From Bifidobacterium stellenboschense (lineage in GTDB: Bacteria; Actinomycetota; Actinomycetes; Actinomycetales; Bifidobacteriaceae): 64,000 nt of DNA. Both the position numbers and the translations under genes were made by a program. Below, piece after piece: positions 18,033 to 26,199 of the stretch. Below the pieces are notes generated by a model. The model did no database searches and had not been told where the DNA came from. It saw only the letters and a list, made by a program, of their open reading frames with translations. Positions within the stretch are counted from its first letter, which is position 1; each line of letters opens with the position of its first letter. The DNA lies in NCBI RefSeq assembly GCF_000741785.1, contig NZ_JGZP01000010.1, positions 62,001 through 126,000 on the forward strand, in the 5' to 3' direction.

Positions 18033-19388
18033 CTACTCCTCCATCGGAACGCGGCGCTTGCCGGTGACGTACTCGTAGATCAACGATTGCCGGCGTGCCT
18101 TCAGGATAGCAGCCTGCCGGCGTTTCGTCGCGATGATGGAGTCGATGGCCGCGCATTTCGCGTCGAGGTATGCGGCGATGCGCTCCTGCTCCTCGACCGG
18201 GGGCAGAATGACGGAAACCTTGCTCAACACGGACTGGGTGATGCTATACACCTTGACGCCCATGGCATAGGAACGAAGCTGACCACGCCAGCATTCCACA
18301 CGCGCCAGATAGGCAAAGTACCTGCCATCAATCATCCGATCGGGCCGGCACGTCACGGTGTGGTAACCAGCGAACACCAAATCGTCGGAATCAACATAAA
18401 CGGCGTTGCCGATACCTTCCAAATCCTCAGAGGTATCCGCAAAAACCAAATCACCCCGCCGAAGCCGCGAAGAAGCGGAAACCGGAGCCAATGCCGGAGC
18501 AACATATCGGATAAGGTCATCACTCAGATGCGTGCCGGAATTAAGCTTGGAATGGACCTGCCCATAACTGACGACTCTTCGCCCATCATCAGTCAAATCC
18601 GTCTTCTGGATAGGCAACCCCTTGAACATGACGCAATGGAACTTCAAAGGCTCCACGCGCCAATCCTCGGGAATCTCACCAATCCACGAGACGCCGCTCG
18701 ACTTCATCGGTGCATCGGCGTCAAGCCCCTTGGTGACGGCCTCGTGGATGACGGACACCTTGTAGCGCTCCAGTACGTCAAGCTGCCGCTCGATATCCGC
18801 CACCGCCGCGTCGATGCCTGCCGCCTGCGCGTCGAGGTATGCGGCGATGCGCTCCTGCTCCTCGACCGGGGGCAGAATGACGGAAACCTTGCTCAACACG
18901 GACTGGGTGATGCTATACACCTTGACGCCCATGGCATAGGAACGAAGCTGACCACGCCAGCATTCCACACGCGCCAGATAGGCAAAGTACCTGCCATCAA
19001 TCATCCGATCGGGCCGGCACGTCACGGTGTGGTAACCAGCGAACACCAAATCGTCGGAATCAACATAAACGGCGTTGCCGATACCTTCCAAATCCTCAGA
19101 GGTATCCGCAAAAACCAAATCACCCCGCCGAAGCCGCGAAGAAGCGGAAACCGGAGCCAATGCCGGAGCAACATATCGGATAAGGTCATCACTCAGATGC
19201 GTGCCGGAATTAAGCTTGGAATGGACCTGCCCATAACTGACGACTCTTCGCCCATCATCAGTCAAATCCGTCTTCTGGATAGGCAACCCCTTGAACATGA
19301 CGCAATGGAACTTCAAAGGCTCCACGCGCCAATCCTCGGGAATCTCACCAATCCACGAGACGCCGCTCGACTTCATACCGTCGCTCAT
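18033..19388 (-). CDS. hsdS: Type I restriction specificity subunit S with two identical target-recognition domains
   Basis: 451 residues. It shows the usual TRD1-CR1-TRD2-CR2 order, but residues 5-187 and 228-410 are identical. The first unit starts MKSSGVSWIGEIPEDWRVEP and ends ERIAAYLDA. The conserved spacer helices differ: after the first unit QAAGIDAAVADIERQLDVLE, after the second KCAAIDSIIATKRRQ. Both are normal HsdS coiled-coil regions. Because the two TRDs each read one half of a bipartite site, this HsdS should recognise a target whose two halves are the same sequence in inverted order. Start ATG 19388 overlaps the hsdM stop (ATGA). The TRDs are AT-richer than their surroundings. Confidence 0.94.
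   Translation of the reverse strand: MSDGMKSSGVSWIGEIPEDWRVEPLKFHCVMFKGLPIQKTDLTDDGRRVVSYGQVHSKLNSGTHLSDDLIRYVAPALAPVSASSRLRRGDLVFADTSEDLEGIGNAVYVDSDDLVFAGYHTVTCRPDRMIDGRYFAYLARVECWRGQLRSYAMGVKVYSITQSVLSKVSVILPPVEEQERIAAYLDAQAAGIDAAVADIERQLDVLERYKVSVIHEAVTKGLDADAPMKSSGVSWIGEIPEDWRVEPLKFHCVMFKGLPIQKTDLTDDGRRVVSYGQVHSKLNSGTHLSDDLIRYVAPALAPVSASSRLRRGDLVFADTSEDLEGIGNAVYVDSDDLVFAGYHTVTCRPDRMIDGRYFAYLARVECWRGQLRSYAMGVKVYSITQSVLSKVSVILPPVEEQERIAAYLDAKCAAIDSIIATKRRQAAILKARRQSLIYEYVTGKRRVPMEE
18159..18707. repeat. 549-bp direct repeat, distal copy (encodes second TRD of HsdS)
   Basis: Compared line by line with 18828-19376, the 549 bases are identical, at an offset of 669 bp. Identity ends abruptly on both sides (T versus G at 18158/18827; C versus A at 18708/19377). 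The lack of even one synonymous change points to a very recent duplication, gene conversion or an assembly artefact. Confidence 0.97.
18828..19376. repeat. 549-bp direct repeat, proximal copy (encodes first TRD of HsdS)
   Basis: Identical partner of 18159-18707. It begins at the MKSSG codons just after the hsdS start and ends inside the YLDA codons of the first conserved helix. The 120-bp segment between copies encodes the central conserved region. Confidence 0.97.
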
Positions 19389-21499
19389 GCGCCCAGCTCC
19401 TTGAGTTCGGCGTCGAGACGGCGTTCGAGCGCCATGAACTCGTCAAGCAGCGCGTCGGAGGATTCCGGCTCCTCGTAATGGTAGAAATACCGGCTGAACG
19501 GTATCTCCGCACCGGTCTTGACGGCCTTGTCGGTCTCCTCGTCGAACCACTTGGCCTCCTTCACGTACGGGTACACCTCGCGTTCGCAATAGGATTCCAC
19601 GTCCTCGCTGAGCTTGACGATCTCCACGTCCTTGGTGGCCGGATCGTATTCGATGGAACCGTCGCGCTTCTCACGCAGCGGCGCCTCCTCGTCGCGCATG
19701 CTCATCGCGTCGATCACCTTGTCGGCTATCGACTTGCGCTGCGCGGCGGTCACCTTCGTCTTGTAGTCGGGCAGATCGGCGACCATCGCCTTGATACGCT
19801 TCGCGAATCCCTTCCAATCGAGGGTCTTCTCGTCCATCAAGTTCGCCCGCAACGCGGTCACCAGCTCGTCGAACACCGTTTCGGCCTTGCGCAGCGCCTC
19901 CAGATCACCGCGCTGCTTCGCCGTCAGATCCGCCTCGTCGATGGACTCCAGCTCCTCCAGCTTCGCCGGATTGTGGAAGTCGTCGCGCAGCTTGCCCGCG
20001 ATGAGCCCGCGAATGCGTTCCTCGGTGATCTGGTAGCTGCGGCGCATCGGCTGGTAGATCGCATACTCCTTGTACAGGAACTCCTCACAGGGCAGGATAT
20101 GCGAATGGTCGTTCTCCTCGAACGACTGGTACAGCCGGACGATCGCATCGATCTGTCCGTCGCTGATGTACTTGCGCTTGTTGCCCATCGAGCGCCGCAT
20201 CTTCTCCCACATGCCCGTGGCGTCGATGAGCTGGACCACGCCCTTGCGTTTGGGCGCCTTGTGCTTGGACAGCACCCACACGTAGATGCCGATGCCCGTA
20301 TTGTAGAACAGATCGCCGGGAAGTCCCACGATCGCCTCGACGTAATCGTTCTCCAGCATCCAACGGCGGATCTGGCTCTCCCCCGACGAGGTTCCGCCCG
20401 AGAACAACGGCGAACCGTTCGAGATGATGCACGCGCGGCCATCGTCGTCGAGCTTGTACAGGGCGTGCTGCATGAACAGCAGCTGCATGTCGCTTTTCGC
20501 CGGCAATCCCGCCGGGAAGCGGCTGTCCAGCCGCTTGTGCTCCGCGGTCACCGCGGCCTCGACGCCGTCGCCCGCGTCCTTGCCGCCCCACGGGGTGCCG
20601 AACGGCGGGTTCATCAGAATGAGCTGCATCCGCTCGTCCGGGAAGCAATCCTCCTTCATCGTGTCCGCATGCCGGATGTTCTCGCCCTTCTGCCCCTTGA
20701 TGAGCATGTCCGCGAGGCAGATGGCGTGCGTATCGGGGATCACCTCCTGCCCGAACAGGTAGATGTTCGCTTTCGGGCACACCTCGTCCAGCTGCTCCTT
20801 CGCGCATGAGAGCATGCCGCCGGTTCCGCACGCGAAATCGCCCACGTTGATGTTCCGTCCCTTGCGACGGAAATCATCGCACCCTTCGGCGAGCGCCAGA
20901 CGGGTGATGAGACGCACCACCTCGCGCGGCGTGTAGTGGTCGCCGGCCTCCGCGTTCTCGGAGAACCTGCGGATGATCTCCTCGAACATGTATCCCATGG
21001 CGACGTTGTTCACGGTCTTCGGATCGAGGTCGAGTTCGGAGAACTTGCGAACCACGCCGGTCAGTTTGGAGCCGGCGTGCATCTTCTTGATCTCCTTGTC
21101 GAATTCGAGGTCGGTGAAGATCTCCTTGATGTTCGGCGAGAACGCGTCGATGTACGTCACGAGGTTCCGGTGCAGGCTCGCGGGTTCTGCCACGAGTTTT
21201 CCCAACGTCCATCTGCTGGTGTTGTAGAACGAGTGCCCGGACACGTTGCACAGCACCTTGTACGGCGTGTCCGCATCCTGCTCGACCAGATCGCTGACCC
21301 GGTCCCGCGTATCCGCGAGCGCACACTCCAGTCTCCGTAGGATCGTCATCGGGATGATGACGTCCCGGTACTTGTCGGGCTGGTAGGTGCCACGCAGGTT
21401 GTTCGCGATGCTGAATACCGCGTCGACCTGTCGTTTCACATCGACGTTCGCCACAGCCGCCGGCGTGGCCTCGCGGGGTTCGTCGTTTCCGTCCGTCAT
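19385..21499 (-). CDS. hsdM: Type I restriction-modification DNA methyltransferase subunit M
   Basis: 704 residues. The N-terminal HsdM domain begins VDAVFSIANNLRGTYQPDKY. The methyltransferase core has motif I VGDFACGTGGMLS (AdoMet binding) and motif IV LMNPPFGTPWGG (NPPF, N6-adenine methylation). A long C-terminal helical extension of about 200 acidic and basic residues is longer than classic EcoKI-type HsdM but seen in other type I families. ATG 21499 follows GGAGGACG, and a minus-strand TATAGT lies at 21534-21529. It is first in the hsdM-hsdS-hsdR operon; the stop overlaps the hsdS start. Confidence 0.95.
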   Translation of the reverse strand: MTDGNDEPREATPAAVANVDVKRQVDAVFSIANNLRGTYQPDKYRDVIIPMTILRRLECALADTRDRVSDLVEQDADTPYKVLCNVSGHSFYNTSRWTLGKLVAEPASLHRNLVTYIDAFSPNIKEIFTDLEFDKEIKKMHAGSKLTGVVRKFSELDLDPKTVNNVAMGYMFEEIIRRFSENAEAGDHYTPREVVRLITRLALAEGCDDFRRKGRNINVGDFACGTGGMLSCAKEQLDEVCPKANIYLFGQEVIPDTHAICLADMLIKGQKGENIRHADTMKEDCFPDERMQLILMNPPFGTPWGGKDAGDGVEAAVTAEHKRLDSRFPAGLPAKSDMQLLFMQHALYKLDDDGRACIISNGSPLFSGGTSSGESQIRRWMLENDYVEAIVGLPGDLFYNTGIGIYVWVLSKHKAPKRKGVVQLIDATGMWEKMRRSMGNKRKYISDGQIDAIVRLYQSFEENDHSHILPCEEFLYKEYAIYQPMRRSYQITEERIRGLIAGKLRDDFHNPAKLEELESIDEADLTAKQRGDLEALRKAETVFDELVTALRANLMDEKTLDWKGFAKRIKAMVADLPDYKTKVTAAQRKSIADKVIDAMSMRDEEAPLREKRDGSIEYDPATKDVEIVKLSEDVESYCEREVYPYVKEAKWFDEETDKAVKTGAEIPFSRYFYHYEEPESSDALLDEFMALERRLDAELKELGA

Positions 21500-21528
21500 C
21501 GTCCTCCGTCCTTTCCAATCGTCTTGAC

Positions 21529-21534
21529 ACTATA
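21529..21534 (-). promoter_or_regulatory. Probable -10 box of the hsdMSR operon
   Basis: TATAGT on the minus strand, about 30 bp upstream of the hsdM ATG, with a normal Shine-Dalgarno between them. No convincing -35 hexamer is seen 16-18 bp further upstream. Confidence 0.4.
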
Positions 21535-21569
21535 TCGGCATGCCGCCTGATCGCGCGTGGCGCGGACAT

Positions 21570-22880
21570 TCACCGCAGGTTCTCGCCCAGCAGCCATGCG
21601 GCGTACAGGGGGATGCTCCTCAGGTCGCCGTCCACGCCGAAGTTGCGCGCGCTCAGCCGTACGGCGTAGCGCGGCCGGTATTTCGCCCGGTAGGCGACGA
21701 GGCTGCGCGCCGTCACGTTCGTTCCGGATTTGACCTCGATGGGGATGATGTCGCCGTCGCCGTCACGGGCGATGAACTCCACCTCGCCGCGATTCAGCGT
21801 CCCCCAGTAGTGCGGGGAGACGTCCGCGGCGGTGAGCTGCTGGAGCACGTAGTTCTCGTACAGGCCGCCGCGGAACACCGAGGCCTTGTCGTCCGACGGT
21901 TCCAGGTCGGCCGGGAGCGCGTCGTATTCGCATGACAGCAGCCCGGTATCGGCCATGTAGATCTTGAACGCGGAGACGTCCTCGAACGCGCGCAGCGGCG
22001 CGACCGGCTCGCTCACCTGGGTGAGGCGCGTGATGATGCCGGCGGACACCAGCCACGACAACGCCCCCTGATACATGTTCGACCGTCCGCCCGAACGGAT
22101 CGCCTTGTACTGGAACTTGTGGTTCTCCTTGGCGAGCTGCTTCGGCACGCTGTTCCACGCTTCGAGGATGCGCTGCGTCTCGCGCGGCGACGCGTATTTC
22201 GCCATGTCCGCCGTATACGCGGTGACGATGTCGCGTTGGACCGCGCGCGCGTCGTCGAGACGCTCGGATTCCGCATAGATGCCGACCGCTTCGGGCATGC
22301 CGCCGACGAGCACGTATTCGCGCACCAGCTCCATCGCCCTGTCGTGGAATCCGAACGCCCGATCCGGCGTGCGGTACGCTTCGCGGATATCCGACGCGAG
22401 CCGCTCCTCCCCCTTCGCCCACAGGAACTCCTCGAAGTCCATCGGATGCAGGGTGAGCATGTCCACCTTGCCCACGGGGAACGAGTACCGGCTGCGGTTC
22501 ACCTTGACGCCGAGCAGGCTGCCGGCGGCGATCACATGGTATTGGGGCGCGTCATCGCAGAAGTATTTGAGACTCGTCAACGCGCGTTCGCACAATTGGA
22601 CCTCGTCGAGCACGATCAGCGTCCGCTGCGGGTCGATGCGCATCCGCAGCAGCGTCTCCAACCCATGCACGATGTCCGCGGGGGCGATGGAATCCCCGAA
22701 CACCGCGGCGGCGCGTTGTTCGCGGGAGAAATCCACGTAGGCCATGGAATCGAAGGAACGACGCGCGAAATGCGTGATGGCGTAGGTCTTGCCCACCTGA
22801 CGCGCGCCAAGCAGAATCAGCGGCTTGCGCCGTGCGGAACGTTTCCACTGTTCCAGTCTGTCGTCGATGATTCGCCGCAT
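21570..22880 (-). CDS. AAA_14 ATPase with DUF4143 nuclease-like C-terminus
   Basis: 436 residues from ATG 22880, preceded by GAGAGG at 5 nt. TTG or ATG starts further upstream are possible but run into the dyad. Walker A is LLGARQVGKTYAI and Walker B TLIVLDEVQLCERA, followed by ITRLTQVSEPVAPLRAF after a winged-helix-like KAIRSGGRSNMYQGALSWL. The C-terminus YWGTLNRGEVEFIARD and IIPIEVKSGTNV has the E-x(n)-ExK layout of DUF4143, a PD-(D/E)XK-clan domain. Function in the literature is undefined. It sits 71 bp upstream of hsdM on the same strand and has an 80-bp nested dyad at its promoter. Confidence 0.87.
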   Translation of the reverse strand: MRRIIDDRLEQWKRSARRKPLILLGARQVGKTYAITHFARRSFDSMAYVDFSREQRAAAVFGDSIAPADIVHGLETLLRMRIDPQRTLIVLDEVQLCERALTSLKYFCDDAPQYHVIAAGSLLGVKVNRSRYSFPVGKVDMLTLHPMDFEEFLWAKGEERLASDIREAYRTPDRAFGFHDRAMELVREYVLVGGMPEAVGIYAESERLDDARAVQRDIVTAYTADMAKYASPRETQRILEAWNSVPKQLAKENHKFQYKAIRSGGRSNMYQGALSWLVSAGIITRLTQVSEPVAPLRAFEDVSAFKIYMADTGLLSCEYDALPADLEPSDDKASVFRGGLYENYVLQQLTAADVSPHYWGTLNRGEVEFIARDGDGDIIPIEVKSGTNVTARSLVAYRAKYRPRYAVRLSARNFGVDGDLRSIPLYAAWLLGENLR

Positions 22881-22900
22881 CGTCGCCTCTCCCATCCAAT

Positions 22901-22980
22901 CGGTTGTTGTCAAAAGTGTATCAACTCAACACTTTTAACATGTTAAAAGTGTAGTGATTGCACACTTTTGACAACAACCG
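22901..22980. promoter_or_regulatory. 80-bp nested dyad upstream of the second ATPase
   Basis: Outer arms of 19 bp (22901-22919 and 22962-22980) are exactly complementary. Inside lies a perfect 24-bp palindrome (22929-22952). The half-site AAAAGTGT/ACACTTTT therefore occurs four times (22912, 22929, 22945, 22962) in alternating orientation. It begins 21 bp before the ATPase start codon. The region is AT-rich in a high-GC context. Confidence 0.78.
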
Positions 22981-23000
22981 CCGCGCGGGGAGGCCGGAAC

Positions 23001-23071
23001 CTAGCGCAGCACGCCTTCGATCATGCGGGTGATGAGCGCGGTGTAGCTCACGCCGGTCGCGTCCCACGCCT
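23001..23071 (-). pseudogene. Detached 3'-end fragment of ddl
   Basis: 71 bp identical to 27706-27776 except for one base (T at 23024, G at 27729). It encodes the last 22 residues and the TAG stop of D-Ala-D-Ala ligase, with Leu changed to Met in TALITRxIEGVLR. No start or upstream ddl sequence is present. It marks the far end of the segment that holds the ABC importer. Confidence 0.92.
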
Positions 23072-23107
23072 GCGGCCGCCGGCGGTGCGGTCACCGCCGT
23101 ACCGCGC

Positions 23108-24343
23108 TCAGCAGGCGAGCGCGGCGACGGGACGCGGCGTGACGACCACCTCGTCGCCGACGGCGAGACCGGCCGGCAGCTCGTTCGCGGGCAGCTGCAC
23201 GGTGACCTTGAGCTGTTCGCCCTTGTTCCAATGCTGGTATTCGCCGCTGGAGATCTCGCAGTCGACGCGGGCCACGGCACCGAGGAAGTGGATCACCTCG
23301 ACGCGGGCGCGCTCGCCGGCCGCGGACGCGGCCTCGCCGGCGCGCACGAGCGCGATGTTCTCCGGGCGCACGAGCACGGCCACCGGATCGCCTTGCTTCG
23401 AACCGGGCAGCAGCGGCACGCGCTGGCCGAACACGACCGCCTCCTCGCCGTCGGAGGCGCCGGGCAGGCGGTTCGTCAGGCCGATGAACGTAGCCACGTA
23501 TTCGGTGGCGGGACGCTGGTAGAGGTCCTGCGGCGCGGCGATCTGTTCGATGCGGCCGTGGTTCATCACGCCGATGCGGTCGGCGACGGCGAGCGCCTCC
23601 TCCTGATCGTGCGTGACGAACACGGTGGTGGTGCCGGTGTCGAGCTGGATGCGGCGGATCTCGTCGCGCAGCTGGACGCGCACCTTCGCGTCGAGCGCGG
23701 AGAGCGGCTCGTCGAGCAGGAGCACGCGCGGCTTGATGGCGAGTGCGCGGGCGAGCGCCACGCGCTGCTGCTGGCCGCCGGACATCTGCTGGGTGAACTT
23801 GTTCGCCTGGTCGGCGAGGCCGACGAGTTCGAGCTGCTCCATGGCGACGCGGCGGCGCTCCTCACGCCCGATGCCGCGCACTTCGAGGCCGAATTCGACG
23901 TTCTCGACGGCGGTCATGTGCGGGAACAGCGAGTACGCCTGGAACACCATCGACATGCCGCGCTTGTTGACGGGCACGCCGGTGACGTCCTGTCCGCCGA
24001 CGAGGATGCGGCCGCCCTGGATGTCCTCAAGGCCGGCGAGGGAGCGCAGCGCGGTGGATTTGCCGCAGCCGGAGCCGCCGAGCAGCACGACCATTTCGCC
24101 GGGCTTGATGTCGAGGTTGAAGTCGTCGAGCGCGTGCACGGTGGAGCCGGGGTAGATCTTGACGACGTCCTGCATCCGGATGCCGCCGCCGCGGGTGGCG
24201 GAATCCTTGAGCAGGGCCTTGGCGGCTTTGGTCACGTCCTTGCCGCGCACGCCTTCGAGCGTGGCGGTCGGATCGTTCTTGAACTCGTGTTCGGCCTGCT
24301 TGGCGCCGCCGGCCGTGACGTTGTTCTGTTGCGCGAGAGACAT
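23108..24343 (-). CDS. ABC importer ATP-binding subunit, spermidine/iron/phosphonate type
   Basis: 411 residues. Walker A LLGGSGCGKSTALRSL, Q-loop MVFQAYSLFPHMT, signature MSGGQQQRVALARAL, Walker B VLLLDEPLSALDAKVR and switch HDQEEAL are all intact. The C-terminal 120 residues form the TOBE domain of PotA/FbpC/PhnT-type ATPases. An unusual 60-residue N-terminal extension (MSLAQQNNVTAGGAKQ onward) precedes the ABC domain. Last gene of a four-gene minus-strand operon; the start lies 6 bp after the permease stop. Confidence 0.92.
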   Translation of the reverse strand: MSLAQQNNVTAGGAKQAEHEFKNDPTATLEGVRGKDVTKAAKALLKDSATRGGGIRMQDVVKIYPGSTVHALDDFNLDIKPGEMVVLLGGSGCGKSTALRSLAGLEDIQGGRILVGGQDVTGVPVNKRGMSMVFQAYSLFPHMTAVENVEFGLEVRGIGREERRRVAMEQLELVGLADQANKFTQQMSGGQQQRVALARALAIKPRVLLLDEPLSALDAKVRVQLRDEIRRIQLDTGTTTVFVTHDQEEALAVADRIGVMNHGRIEQIAAPQDLYQRPATEYVATFIGLTNRLPGASDGEEAVVFGQRVPLLPGSKQGDPVAVLVRPENIALVRAGEAASAAGERARVEVIHFLGAVARVDCEISSGEYQHWNKGEQLKVTVQLPANELPAGLAVGDEVVVTPRPVAALAC

Positions 24344-24349
24344 AATCGG

Positions 24350-25237
24350 TTACTTGCCTTCCTTGGTTTCGCCCGTGCGCGTCCGTCCGATGTGTTCGGA
24401 GATGAGGTCGAGCGCGATGAGCAGCACCACGCCGAACAGCAACGCGAGCAGCGACATGGCGGTGGAGATCTGGGAGTTGGATTGGCCGAGCTGGTAGAGC
24501 GCGACCTGCAGGTTCATGCGGCCGAGCAGCGAGGCGACGGTGTATTCGCCCAGCACCACGGCGATGGAGATGAAGCTGGCGGACAGGATCGACTGCCACA
24601 GGTTCGGGATGATGACGCGGAAGAACACCTTCGGCCAGGAGGCGCCGAGCGAACGGGACGCTTCGACGAGGGTCTTCACGTCGATGGAGTTGAGGCCGAC
24701 GGCGATGGCGCGGAAGGCGAACGGCATGACGAGCACGACGTAGGCGAAGCACAGCCAGATCGGGTTGGTGTCGAGCACGGCGGAGCTCAGCCAGCGGTAG
24801 ATGGGGCCGAGGCCGACGACGAGCACGATGGCGGGGATGGTCAGCGGCAGCGTGGCGATCCATTCGATGGCGCGTTCGAGCGCCTTGGAGCGGATGTGCA
24901 CGATCACCATGGTGGGCACCATGAGCAGCAGCATGAGCACGACGGTCACGACGCACAGGCCGAGCGAGGCGCCGAGTCCCTGCCACAGGACGGTCAGGTC
25001 GGCGCCGAGCGATTCGCCGTTGCCGGTGAAGATCGCGATCCACGGCGCCGCGGACCAGCGTCCGGACAGCGGGTGGCGCAGCGTGAAGACGAGCATGGAG
25101 ATGAGCGGCACGAACAGGAACGCCAAGGTGACGAACAGGATGACGAACTTGATGACGCCCTGCCTGCGCACGCGGGCGGCGCGCAGTTGCGGCGGGCGGT
25201 TCGACGCCGCGACGGTTTCGGTGGTGTTCACTGCCAA
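24350..25237 (-). CDS. ABC importer permease, PotC-like
   Basis: 295 residues with six hydrophobic helices. The cytoplasmic EAA loop is VEASRSLGASWPKVFFRVIIPNL (here EASRSLGA...F..VIIPNL), which docks on the ATPase. A basic N-terminal tail precedes TM1 (VIKFVILFVTLAFLFVPLIS). Its first 10 bp overlap the end of the partner permease. The pair of distinct permeases with one ATPase and one lipoprotein is the usual layout for polyamine, ferric or 2-aminoethylphosphonate importers. Confidence 0.9.
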   Translation of the reverse strand: MAVNTTETVAASNRPPQLRAARVRRQGVIKFVILFVTLAFLFVPLISMLVFTLRHPLSGRWSAAPWIAIFTGNGESLGADLTVLWQGLGASLGLCVVTVVLMLLLMVPTMVIVHIRSKALERAIEWIATLPLTIPAIVLVVGLGPIYRWLSSAVLDTNPIWLCFAYVVLVMPFAFRAIAVGLNSIDVKTLVEASRSLGASWPKVFFRVIIPNLWQSILSASFISIAVVLGEYTVASLLGRMNLQVALYQLGQSNSQISTAMSLLALLFGVVLLIALDLISEHIGRTRTGETKEGK

Positions 25238-26160
25238 CGTCCGGCCCTCTTTTCCACGGCGTGGCTCAACAGCATGACGATGGCCACGACGATGATCATT
25301 GCGAATGCCAGCACTTGGGCGAATCCCTGCTGGTTAGGATCCATCTCGTTGCGCATCGCGCCCTGGATCATCAGCGGCACGAGGATCGAACGCTGCGAGA
25401 ACAGGGCCGCGGCGGTCGCGTACGCGGAGAACGCGGAGGCGAACAGCAGCAGGAACGCGGAGATGAAACGGGGGGTGAGGATCGGCAGGGCGATGCGCGT
25501 CCAGTACTGGAACGTGTTGCCGCCAAGCGACTCGCACGCCTCACGCCACTGCGGTCGGATCGAATCGACGGCCGGCAGGAAGATGATGATCATCAGCGGG
25601 ATCTGGAAGTAGCAGTACACTGTCACGAGGCCCGGCAGGGAGCTCAGCCAGTTCGGGTTGACGGTCAGTCCGGTCACCTGTTTGATGAGCATCGTGCCGA
25701 TGCCGTTGATGCCGATCGTCGCGATGAACGCGAAAGCGAGCATCACGCCGCCGAACTGGGCGAGCACGGAGGAGATCGCGGAGACCATGCGGCGCAGCAG
25801 GCCGTTCGGCTTCGAGCCGATGACGAGCGCGTAGGAGGCGAGGCCGCCGACCACCGCGCCGATCACGGAGGACGCGATGGACACGATGATGGAGGTGACG
25901 AACGCGGAGACGGTGTTCGGCTCGAACAGCTTGGCGAAGTTGGCGAACGTGAAGCCGCCGTCACGGGTCTGGAACGCGCCGACGACCACGATGACGGTCG
26001 GGGCGAGCAGGAAGCACGCGGTGTACGCGAAGAACGGGATCGTCACCGCGAAGGTGCCGAGCTCCTTGCGATGCCTCGCGAGCGCGGAGGAGGAGGAAGT
26101 AGCGGACGGGCCCGCGACCTTGCCGGCGACGGGCCCGTTCTGTGCGATTGCTGCGGTCAT
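25228..26160 (-). CDS. ABC importer permease, PotB-like
   Basis: 310 residues. After a 35-residue polar N-terminus, six helices follow, beginning FAVTIPFFAYTACFLLAPTV. The EAA loop reads REACESLGGNTFQYWTRIALPIL. It pairs with the permease at 24350. The start is ATG 26160; no strong Shine-Dalgarno is visible, and the 39-bp gap from the binding-protein stop suggests co-transcription. Confidence 0.9.
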   Translation of the reverse strand: MTAAIAQNGPVAGKVAGPSATSSSSALARHRKELGTFAVTIPFFAYTACFLLAPTVIVVVGAFQTRDGGFTFANFAKLFEPNTVSAFVTSIIVSIASSVIGAVVGGLASYALVIGSKPNGLLRRMVSAISSVLAQFGGVMLAFAFIATIGINGIGTMLIKQVTGLTVNPNWLSSLPGLVTVYCYFQIPLMIIIFLPAVDSIRPQWREACESLGGNTFQYWTRIALPILTPRFISAFLLLFASAFSAYATAAALFSQRSILVPLMIQGAMRNEMDPNQQGFAQVLAFAMIIVVAIVMLLSHAVEKRAGRWQ

Positions 26161-26199
26161 GGGGTGTGTGTCCCTTAACGCTGCGGTTGTGCGGTCGGC

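Noticed and set aside
19478..20809. Long plus-strand frame opposite hsdM
   Set aside because: Composition is His/Arg/Leu-rich and it mirrors HsdM codons; no ribosome site or family motif. Treated as a shadow of hsdM.
23001..23071. Functional short gene from the ddl fragment
   Set aside because: Only the last 22 codons and stop are present, with no start codon or ribosome site.
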